Of a DNA stretch of 64,000 nt, positions 11,238 to 22,000 are shown in pieces. Source of the DNA: Zeugodacus cucurbitae (Eukaryota > Arthropoda > Insecta > Diptera > Tephritidae); the NCBI RefSeq assembly GCF_028554725.1, contig NC_071671.1:17607501-17671500 (forward strand), given 5' to 3'. The notes below the pieces were generated by a model. The model was not told the DNA's origin, ran no database searches, and saw nothing but the letters and a program-made list of their open reading frames with translations. The translations under genes were made by a program, and so were the position numbers. Every line of letters begins with the position of its first letter. Position 1 is the stretch's first letter.

Positions 11238-11964
11238 TTAAGGGGTTATATAAGTATGTGATGTGCGAGAAAATGGGGAAATTTTTGATTTTCTGTAGAG
11301 ATATTGTTATTGAATACTTGCTATACGGCTTGCGTAGTACAATGTCTAATCTGTAGAATCAGCTCAAAATATAAAAAATACTAATAATTGCCAAAGTTAT
11401 GACATTTTAGCAAAACGCGTTTTTTTCAAAGGGGCTTGCCGTGACTACGGTTCCAGTCCTTCAGCTCAACTGAAAGCATAAAACCAAACAAATTTCTAAT
11501 ATTAAATGGGAACTTGTGGTGTCCTTGAACGATTCATTGTAATGAGAAAAAAAATTTCTGCAAACGAGGACGAAAAGGTTACTTCATCGGATAAAACGTA
11601 TTGAAAAATGCATAGCATTGATATGAAAATTTAAACGAAAAAAATTAAATCGTTCAAGGAAACGGCAAATAAATTACGAACAATGAAAAAAATGAAATCG
11701 GTTGAAAACTCTTTCGGCAATCCAAGACACCGCAACGACGTTTTCGAAAAAAACATGATTTCGAGATAATCGCGTTTAAAGTTTGAAGTACACTTTTGTC
11801 TAGTATAGCGGATCAAAATGCTAAATGCTATAACTTCGCTTCTACTGATTAAATCTCTATAAAAATTTGAGATAACATTCTTAAAAACGTATACTTTTAA
11901 GATAAAAAATAAATTTTGTTTCGAAATTTTTGACCGACTTCAACATATACATAGAACCCCTTAA
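11238..11964. mobile_element. TTAA-flanked non-autonomous element, piggyBac-like
   Basis: TTAA at 11238-11241 is followed by GGGGTTATAT. The opposite end, read on the minus strand from 11960, starts GGGGTTCTAT and is followed by TTAA at 11961-11964. A TTAA duplication with GGGGTT-type ends fits the piggyBac group. The inside (about 720 bp) has no transposase frame. The inverted match is only about 10 bp, so the superfamily call is tentative. Confidence 0.5.
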
Positions 11965-12124
11965 CAGCATACGCAACAAAGCCGCCAGAAAAAAATTGAG
12001 TTTTTTTTTGTGTGGGCTAAAAAGACGTGAGATCGCTACAAAAACGAAAAATCTCTATCCTTGTCTAATCTTTATCAGAAATTGCTATTTTTTGCATGGG
12101 AAAAAGTGAAAGCCGCGTTTTTTT

Positions 12125-12340
12125 AAGCGGGTCATCTGTTTTTGCCTATTTTTGGCACAGACGCACACTGTTAGAAGGAAAATCTGCTTTAGAATATCTG
12201 AGAGATTTCCCGATATTTTCAATAAAAATATTCGGATGCTAAAGAAATGGTTCGAACTGAATTTCGTTCGTCGAGTAGTTTCTGGGTGAACAAAACTATA
12301 ATGTTCTTTTAGTAACTTTGTTGCGAGAGTATAAAAATAG
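12125..12340 (+). repeat. Truncated copy of the 1.2-1.4-kb interspersed repeat
   Basis: It contains blocks seen in the full copy at 37,108-38,480: the GGCACAGACGCACACTGTTAG region, GAGATTTCCCGATATTTTC, TCGTCGAGTAGTTTCTG, then the 3' end GTGAACAAAACTATAAT to TTGCGAGAGTATAAAAATA. Most of the middle is deleted. Confidence 0.65.
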
Positions 12341-13211
12341 AGGCGTTTTGATCTGTAAGCTTAAATGCATGGAATGGACTAATATCAAAAAAATTTGCCA
12401 AAAATTGGACTTTTGGTAGACAATTGAAACGATTTTTTTTATAGAACAAATAGAAATTTTTGGAATTTTGATTCAATTTCATATCTTTTGGGTCCATCAC
12501 ATGGGGTGACCCCCTTAAGCCATTGTTTCTTGGCGGGGACAACACCACACAGCCGACTGTCGGGTCTATGTAATCGGAACGGAAGCGGATTTTTAACTGG
12601 ACAAGGACTTTTAACTGTAGTACTTTAGTTACTCGATAACCAAATAATGAAGATTTTGATTTCAAAAAATGGTTAATTACAGTACCTGACAATTGTTGTG
12701 AATACTATAGAGTGCTTAGAAAAGGATTTATATATACTCGTTTACAAAACATCAACAATAAAGGGTTAATTAGTTACAAATTGTTGTTTATTGAATTAGG
12801 CTGCGATTGCTTACACTAACAAACCCTTAAAAGCACGAATAAAAAATATTTTCGAATACAAGAAAGGGTTGTAATCTTAAAATTATAAAAAAGTATATAT
12901 TTATGCAAATCAATATACAAAACGCAGTTATTTAAACAAAATGCAAGTGAATGTTAAATCTAAATAAAGCTCTTGTATAACAAGAACTCGAAAAGGAAAA
13001 TATAAGCGCAAGTCAGTTGTACAAATAATGCTATGTACTTACAATTTGGAAACTGTTTTGTGAAACAAAAAACGGAAGAATACTTAAATCTTATGATTAC
13101 CATCCACACTTTCATTGTATTTGCATTTGGGAAGAGAAAGCACTTTCGATTGTTAATTAATATATTTGGTTGAGTTCATATGGATTGTTAAATTGCGCCA
13201 CTGTCCAACTG
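12341..13211. other. AT-rich non-coding DNA beyond the last RN-tre open frame
   Basis: No exon recognised. If the low-complexity frame at 13,212-13,661 is a genuine RN-tre 3' exon, this stretch would contain its 3' UTR. Confidence 0.4.
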
Positions 13212-13661
13212 CTACTCCTCGACAATTGTGCCGTTCGGTGAACGCATGTGATAAATGCCGCTTAACTTTTGCGTCCCCACATGGTGATGATGGTGGTGCT
13301 GTTGCTGTTGCTGCGGCTGCTATCCAATTGGCACAGCAGCACCGCCGCCGATTGCGCGTCGCATGGGCGACATGGACACTGGCGGCACAGCAGTATGTGC
13401 GCTTGTTGTTGTTGGCGGTTGGCGCGTTGGTGTCGGCGTTGGCGTTGGTGTGGGTGTTGTTGGTGGTGGCGGCGGCGGTGGTGTTGCTGAAGGCGTTGCT
13501 GTAAAGTGTTTGGTTGGCGTTGCCGACGCTGACGCAGATGCCGACGATGTGGAAGTAGAAGTTGTCATTACGGTACCGGAAACACCGCCGCTCGCCGCTA
13601 ATATGGATGTGCATGATGTCGATGTTGCTGCTGCTGTGCCAGCCGCCAGATTTGCCTGTCG
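13212..13661 (-). CDS. Candidate alternative 3' exon of RN-tre: low-complexity frame interrupted by one TAG
   Basis: On the minus strand a frame runs open from 13661 to 13323 (113 codons). It is rich in Ala, Ser, Thr and Pro (poly-P, then a TP repeat) and ends VSMSPMRRAIGGGAAVPIG. A TAG at 13322-13320 interrupts it. The same frame then continues for 35 codons (QPQQQQQ, H6, VGTQKLSGIYHM, RSPNGTIVEE) to a second TAG at 13214-13212. The stretch is GC-rich in an AT-rich neighbourhood and the tail after the first stop looks like ordinary protein. The splice acceptor is unresolved: a TGA at 13664-13662 limits the frame, and candidate AG sites lie just inside it (for example ATTAG or GGCACAG, both phase 1). 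Membership in RN-tre is inferred from strand, position and intron phase. The triplet-repeat composition keeps other frames partly open too. Confidence 0.4.
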
Positions 13662-14449
13662 TCAGGTGCTGCTCAGCAGTAATATTTCACGTTGTGGCGT
13701 ATTCTGCAGAGCGTTGGCCGTTTTTAAGTGAATGCTGTGTATGGAATGGAGAGAGATTTATATTTTTGAATAGTTATTTTTGTTTTTTTTTTAGGAAATT
13801 AATTTTCAATGTTGCTCAATATATTTTTCGAAAATTAAAAAAAATAAACATTCAACCTAAATTTATGTTAGAGGTGGTCTCAGTAAACAGATAAATGTGA
13901 TATTATATAATAGTATATATAAAAAAAATAATTGAGTTGAGTTGAGAGTAACTATCATCCGAAGGACATTTTTAAAAGTGTTATTTTTAAACTAACTAAT
14001 ATCGGAATCTGTCAGAATATATTAAAGATATATTATTAAATGGTACTAATCTTATCTAATTTGATGAAAATTTGAAGACAAGCAATTTTAATTGAAAAAA
14101 ATGGAAAGTTGTTTTGGATGTGATCAAAAATTACAAAAAATTTAGTTTAGAAGTTTCAAATATTCAAGAATTAAACTATAAACTATGTGAAACTAAATTC
14201 GTCTAATTGCATTTCTAAGTGCCCAACACTGTAACTTTTCATATTTCTGGCCTACCCATGGCATATTTTAATAACTAAAAAGGGTTTAAAAAGTTCCCTG
14301 CTACAGCCCGAATGAACCAAAAAATATTGAAATGGTCGGAAGTTGTGAAAAGGATCCGCAATAAAGAGAACTATCCGAATATGAAAAAAATAAAAAATAG
14401 TTATATTCGAAAAAATTCAAATATTGTAAAAAATAAATAAATTACTCAC
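13662..14449. other. Presumed intron between candidate RN-tre 3' exons
   Basis: AT-rich and without a convincing exon. On the minus strand a TTCACTTAAAAACGG-to-CTCTGCAG stretch near 13,690 could be an acceptor, but the phase-matched frame after it stops within 11 codons. Confidence 0.35.
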
Positions 14450-14555
14450 TTATTGTCTTCCAGCGAGAATGTCTCCGACGAACCGTGCGAGGCCACCGAA
14501 GTACCTGCAAGCGAACTTCGTATTGAATGCGAGTCCTCGGGTACGTTTAACGTTA
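14450..14555 (-). CDS. Candidate alternative coding exon of RN-tre (106 nt)
   Basis: On the minus strand an acceptor TGCTAG and donor AA|GTGAGT bound 106 nt. Read after the single G left by RN-tre exon 4, it encodes VTLNVPEDSHSIRSS, LAGTSVASHG and SSETFSLEDN. It is Ser-rich like other RN-tre tails, clearly richer in GC than its flanks, and free of stops in this frame only. Entry phase 1 matches the exon 4 donor (24,751); exit phase is 2. It could be an alternative to the exon at 19,376, which carries its own stop. I recognise no domain, and splicing is inferred. Confidence 0.5.
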
Positions 14556-17500
14556 CTAGCATTTTTATTATTATATGTACGTATTGTTATTTTTTGGTTT
14601 TGATTTTGTAATTTAAGGCAATTGTCGGTGATGGGAATTTTGTTGTTGTTTATTGTAGTGGTGAGAAAGTAGTTGCAAAAGTTGTTTTTCCATATGATTT
14701 TTGGGGTTTGTACAAATTTTTGTAGTCGTTTTGTTTTGGTTGTACATGAAAGTGGTTGTTGTTGTCCAATTTTTGCGTAACAGTAAACGTATTTAAGATG
14801 CAATTTTCAGAATTCAATATTCGATTTTTTTTTGTTTTTTTTTTAAATAATTCGTTTTGGACCACATTTTGTATTTGTTTTTTGTTGCAACCAAGCCAAT
14901 ATTGTTGTGAAATTATTTACAAAAGCGAAAAATACCAATTTTTTATTAATATTTTGTATGTAAAATTTGTTTTTTGTTTGTTTGTATAAATTTAATTGAA
15001 TAAATGTGTAGAAAACTACTTCATTGCAATAAATTGGAGAAGAGCGTAAAATTTGTAATTTTATATTTTTTTTTTTAATACATAGGAAAGTTGTGGTTGC
15101 AAGAGTGTGTGTGTGGCGTTGTGCCTAGCTATATAGTGTTTGAAATCGAAATTGTTAAGGATATGCGTCATATTTGTTAGTAGTTGAGTGGGTGTTAAGT
15201 ATGCAAATTGTTCACTGTATTTACTTGTATGCAAAGTTGGCAAGCTAATTGACAAAATACGTATGATTTCAGTTGAAATCAAGTCTTCGAAGAAACGAAA
15301 TTATGCTAGTTCGTGTACATGCACGAAATATGCAATTTTTATAATTTTTTAGCAAAAAAAGTTTTTTTTTACTTAAATATGAAATGCATTCTCGGGCACA
15401 TGCTAAAAATTAATTACAAAAAAATATTATAACGTGCTTACAACATACAACTTTTCAAACAGTTTAGACACATTTTTTATTTTCTTTTAAATATAGAAAA
15501 ATAAAAATGCAATTAATAATTTCGAGCATAGAAACGCGCATGCGGAATAATCAATAAAATAAAAACATTTTTTTAATGATTTGTTAGTTATAAGTAGTTG
15601 TTTTATATATTTCTAAATTAATAATAATTAAACTGAAAGTAATTAGCAATAAAGAAAAGATTATAATATAAAATAAATATGGGAAATATATAATTAATAA
15701 AAAGATAAAACAAAAATTAAAAAAATAATAAAACAAAATAAAAACAAACAATTAAAATCTGTAACGGATCTCTAAATATTTTTAATCGAATTAGAAATGA
15801 GAAAATATTATTTACTTTTTTGAAAATAAAAGAAAATATTATAAAATAAAATAAAAAAATTAAATGAAAATCAATGGAAAGTAGTTAAATTTTATAACGG
15901 ATTTGTAAATATGTGCATTATTAGCTCTAACGGATCCAAACATATTTTAATATTACAAAATAATATCGAAAACAAAAAAAAAAATAAATAAAAATTTAAT
16001 AGTAAAGAAATAAATATAAAAAAAAAATAAAAAGTTAATGGAAAATGGTTCAATTGTATAACGGTTTTGTAAATATTTGTGATTGTATTATTATTTAATA
16101 ACACATTGAAATCCCTAACAAAGTGCTGAACTAAAATTTTGGAGTAATAAAAATTATAAAGAGTAAAGTCATCACGGAGCATTTAAAATAAACTATGCAA
16201 TAAACATTCTTATACGCAAATGACAGTCAAGTAAACCAACTTTTGCAAATAAACGCTAATGTGATATCAGCGGAACAGTTCATAACGTAAAATTAAAGAT
16301 TTCCAACAACGAAAAGTGTTTCTAACGCCAGAAAAAAATATAGTTTTACATTTCTTAAAGTATTGCATGGAAATTTAACCCCTTCTAGCAGTAAATCAGT
16401 TAATTGCGTAAAGACTAAAGTAGTAAAGACCAAAATAACCCTACTTTTGTAAGCCAATTAGCCAATACAAGCTACAAAAAGAGGTTGTGTGTATAAAAAA
16501 AATCATAAATTAAAAAAATTATAATTTTTATTTAATTTCTTATTCAAAACTTATTTAACAATTATATTATGTTTATTCAAATTTCAGTACATTTTTTTAT
16601 AAACGCTAAAACACACTAAACTGCAAGGTATGAATTGCATAGACTTTTAATTGATTTATACAAATATATATAGACAATTATATTTTTTATATATTTGTAG
16701 AAAAATTCGTCAAAAGATTTTTTGCAAAAAGCGCTAACTAACTGGTAAATGCTAAAGAGTTATATATATTTCACATATTTCATAGTAAATATATATGTAT
16801 TTATGTATGTAGATAAAGTAAATAGTTGTAAATAAATATCGACGCATTGTAAGCATGTAAATATGTATAAATATATAAGACAGTATATAGGAATAAAATA
16901 GGAATTACAAGTTTATATTATAAGCACAATGAATAGACATACATATACATAGAACTGTTACATATCTGTATATACTGAAATTATAGACTTCGTAGTGAAA
17001 TAGTTACATAATATTAGCTTGTGCTGGTCACTAACAAATTTAAGTATTTAGTGAAATTTGGCACGAACTTTAAAATTTTAGCTTTGCACACAAACAATAC
17101 GGTATTCTGGAACAAAAATGATTTTAGTGGAGAAATTTATTTATTTTATTAAAACAATTTAATTATCAATAATTTGTTAAAGAAGAATTTTATTAAAAAA
17201 TAAATTAAATTTTAATCAAAAAATATATACTTTTGTTTTAAAAAATTAAATATGATTTAAAAAAAAAATATGAAATAAAGTATATTTTATTAACAACAAA
17301 AAAATAATAATTTGTTAAAAATGTAAAAACTGTTTAAAGTAAATTATAAAAAAAATTAAATTTTATTAAAAAAAATAGTTTATTAACAGAAAAATTAATA
17401 AAAAAATGAATAATAATTTATATTAAATTTTTGAAAAGAAATATGAAATAAAAAATATTTTATTACAACAAAAAAAAATAATACTTTATATGAAATTTTT

Positions 17501-19014
17501 TTTAATTGCAAAACATAAAAACGATTGATATTGTTTTGTCTGTAATTAAAAGTTATTAGTTTGTGGCCATAGCTATATATATTGCGCAAAATAAGTCTCA
17601 AAAGTCATAACAATGGAAAGCTAGTTTTGTAAAGATATTTTTCTTGTATAAACAAATTTCGAAAATTGAACAGTATTAAGAACAATCGTAATTAATGTAA
17701 TTTAGTACGTTATTCTTCATATAAACAAAAATGCAAATTATCAGTAGTTCCCAACTTTTTTGTATAATATAATTTAAAAAAAATTTTCAAACTACAATAT
17801 GCTTTCTTCATTGAAATAAATAAATAATTATAATTATAGTTACTTTGAAATTATTTTTCCAAAATTATAAATTTTCCAAAATTTTCGAACATTCAACATT
17901 TATTAACATTTGCATTACTATTTCACGTTTAACTGTTTCTCGCCGAAAGCAAGCTAAATAATACAGTATCATTTTCACTTAATAACTTCAACTTCAATAA
18001 AAATTGTGTAAATACTGCATTAAGTAAGGGAATGTTCACAATAAACAACGATATGGTTAAGATAAGTATGACAAAAGGCATAAAGAAGAATATCATTGTG
18101 GAGAGATTCTAAAGTTTACAAATACATATTTTAGAAATTATAACATTAAATTAATTATTTCTGCTTACTGCTTTTGCAATGGCAAATTTTTCATAAAGTA
18201 TACACTCTTAACAGTACGTGTGCTTAGCAAATAGGCAAGCTACAATATGGAAAATAATATAAAAAATAATAAGTAAAGCTACTACAATTGAATGCTAGGA
18301 GTTATATAATGAATTTAGCTAAATAATTGTATGCATTATAGACTGAATATAGTAATTGTGGTGAACAATAATCAGAAAATATACCACAGCTGATAAAGTT
18401 TAGAACAGCTGTTAATTTTTTTTTTCAACAGTTGTGGTTTTTGGTTGTTATTTAGGATTTTTAAAGATTTTTGGCAATAGGAGAATTCAATTAAATGTGT
18501 AAATTTATGTAGAAAACGCATAATACGAATATATAATTTTAAGAGGTGAAAAAATATGAAAATTTTTTAAGATTTAAATTTTTAAAGCACAGATAAAGCC
18601 GCATTGTCTTATATTTGTGTGATAATTTAGTATTATTTAAGAAAAATTAATTTTTTAACGTAAAAACATTAAATGTGGTATTAAAAAAAATCATTATTTT
18701 ATGTTGCATCATATTACTATATTCAGCCTATAGGTATGCAAGCTTTTTCAAAAGCATTTTTTTCAACAAAAAATATTAAATGCTATAAATTTTTTATATA
18801 TATTTTATAAACGCAATAGCATTACATTTTAAACGCATATAGTATTTTAAGCTTAAGGCTAGTTAAATTGGCATATTGTAATAACTACATATATATAATA
18901 TTTATTTTTTTATTAAATTTATTAATATGCTTACAAATACATATTTAGTGCGCTAGTAAATGTGGAATTACTTAGTTTTTGATTTAATAATTTTTGTTTA
19001 TTTTAGTTATAAAT
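14556..19014. other. AT-rich RN-tre 3' UTR or intron
   Basis: About 4.5 kb of very AT-rich DNA dominated by A and T runs (most extreme about 15,470-17,500), with (TATG)n fragments near 16,790. No exon, RNA gene or transposon end recognised. It includes the 3' UTR of the main RN-tre form, and would be intron in any form that uses the exon at 14,450. Confidence 0.5.
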
Positions 19015-22000
19015 TTATAGCCGAGTATTTTGTACGCTGAGCTCATCGTCATCAATGTCAGCATTTTCATTAAAGTCTGGCGGTAAATCAACAACATTTG
19101 AATAGTCAACGTCAGCGTCAGTATGATTTTGTAACGGTAACATTGTATGGCTGTAATTATAACTATTGCTGTGCCTATTTAAATGACTGTGGCTGTGGCT
19201 GTGGCTATTGTGGTGATTGTGACCGTTAAGATTGTAGGCATTGTTGTCAATGTCATTGTATAATTTATTGTTGGTGGTGACAACAAATCCATTACTATAT
19301 AGTGAATAACTGCTAACAGCCGGTGAGGTGGCTAAACTAGTGATACTTCGATACGTTTTCATTGAATATGCATCACCTAGAAGAAGAATTGGGACGAAGA
19401 TGGTGGAAACAATTTCGTGTGTGTGTTTTGTGTGTTTGTAGGTGTGTGCGTGTGTTTGTGGGTGAAGAAACAGAGAAAGAGAGAAAGTAAAGTAATCATC
19501 ACAACAATAATCATACAACGGTAATAATAATAATACTAATAATAACGGTTATATTTTTTTTTAAATAAATAATATGTATGTTTGTTTGTATGTAGTATGT
19601 ATGTATGTATGTATTAGTTGTAAAAAATGTTAAAACCAATTAAATATTGAAATGCTTACAACTTATGTTGTAAATGGTTTATAGAAGACAGACAGAGTAC
19701 GTGTGTATGTGAGAGAGAGAGAGAGAGATAAGAAACCAATGACAAAAATATAAATAATAAATTAATGCGAAAATGCTAAATTACAAATATACACATATGA
19801 GATATGAGTATAAATATTATGCATCTGCACTTCAAGTGAAGCAGTAGAAGTTGAGAAAACGTGATTAAATAGTAGATATATTTAGGTATGTAAGTTATAA
19901 GCTGTAGTAATGGATCCATTTGTAATGAGTAAGTAGTACCAGTATATGCCACCAGTATTATTTTATTTGACTGTATGTATTTATGTTCAAAATAACTGTA
20001 CAAGTAATGTTTAATGTTATAAGCACATATATTTGAAAGCTTAAAGTCGTGTTTTATTATTTTTTTTCCAGTTAACAGCTTACATCAAATTTAATAAAAC
20101 AGTTGCTAGTGCCAGTTTTGGTTTAAAATATTTACGGCAGCCAACTTCACGTATATCGCAATAGCAATTTAAAAGAGAAATCAAATCAAAATGTATTTCT
20201 TTCTAAATATTTTTAAATTATTTTTTGTAATCTATGAAATATTTTTTTAATAATTTATTTATATCACAAACGTTGTGCAAAATAAAACACGACTTCTTTT
20301 GTTATAATAACCACCGAACTGTTTATACGCCTCCTTAAGGTTAATAGGTTATTAGTAAAAGCTGAATTAAATTATAATAGCGAAGACGAAAGTTATAATT
20401 ATATTAGATAATAAGTAATTGTGATTATGACATATATATAGTAGAAACATAAATATATAATTATAATAGGTTATATTTTTGGCAAAAAAAAATTAATTAA
20501 GTTATTCTTACTGAAGTTAATAATACAGATTATTAATTACAAAGAGATTTTTTGAAAATATTTATGTAAAATTTATAGAATGATAGCACATATAGCACAT
20601 ACAGCTATATATATATGGGCATTTCCGCCATGTCGAACGGGACAATCGTACACCTTTCAATTAAAAAAAAAAAATATGAACTAAAATGTTTTTTTAATTT
20701 TGACAGTAGGATTTTTTAATAGCCCTTCATTAGCTCTACATTTAGTGTTAAGGTTAATTTCGGAACGGTTTTCATTTTCAAGATAATTGCAAAAAACTAA
20801 GGCATTCGCACGGGACAAAAAATGGAAGTCGTTTTTGGGGACAACGATTCAAACGACGATTTCAGCAAATTGTGAGGCAATATTCAAATGTAATGATTGT
20901 AAAATGTTGCGCATTGACGGCCTTTAAAGATGGTATTAATTTCATCCAAAAATAATTTATAGTTTATTTTTAATTAATTATTAACCGCATTCGCACGGGA
21001 CATGTCGCACGGGACATTTTTTTCCATCATAATATTTATGTTGATTTTGTTGTTATAATACGGAATTATTTAACAACAAGTCCAATAAAATGGCTTAAAA
21101 AAGTAGTAAATGTATTTATTTATTTATTTTAACCAACATCCAACGAGAAACACCACAAAAATTCTATAGTATGAAATGAAAATAGTATTATGAATGTGTA
21201 ATACAGTTTTTTTCAGAAAATGCTGTCCTAGGGTATACAAATTTTTGGATTTCGTTATCTGCTAGACTTTCTTTTTGATAACTGCTCCCAGTCCATCGGT
21301 TCCTTGCAAAAAAAAATATATTCTAATGAAGAGTTAATTATTTTATAAAATCAACCAGACTGAGAGCAGTTACCTTAAAAAAAAATAAATATTTTAGAAA
21401 AGCAACTAAAGGATTTCTTAATTTTAGTTAAGAGATGTATCAAGAAAATAATATGTCATGCATTAACTTGTCACTTTTAAAAGCAAACGATTTTCTCCTG
21501 ACAACTTTGTTTAAATGAGCACTCTTATTTTGATTTGTAAGCCTATAATTTTCGCCAAAATCTATTTGAATAGTTATTTCAGTGGAATTTAAAGTGCGGT
21601 TTTTGCACATATGTAAATAATTAATGGAAATGTATCTATTTACATACTTCAGTAAATTTTATAAGACAAAAAATAATTTTCAATTTTTAAATTCCACACC
21701 TACGATGTCGCACGGGACCAATTTTAAGTAGTTACCAAAACTACAAATCTTCTGATTTTTGAACAAGGTTTTTTTTTATTTTAATTGTATGCAAGTTTAC
21801 TGTTTATACCCAAAATTTGGCGCGCTTGCTGCTTATATTTGCGATGCAGCGGGAACAAGCGTTGTTTTTTGATGTCGCACGGGACATTAAAATGTAGGAT
21901 AATAAGAGAGCAAAAACTTTAAGTTATTTGCAATCGCATGCTTTCTTATGCATTTTATTTTGCTCTTTGTACCCTTATAAAGGTTTTACACAAAGCGAAA

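Noticed and set aside
13153..13614. 153-codon minus-strand frame overlapping the GC-rich low-complexity region
   Set aside because: Rich in Cys, Arg and Asn tracts produced by reading triplet repeats in another register. The frame beside it gives a more protein-like product.
13166..13731. Plus-strand frames over the same region (Val/Gly and Cys/Trp-rich)
   Set aside because: Antisense reading of GTT/GGC repeats. No start context, splice sites or motifs.
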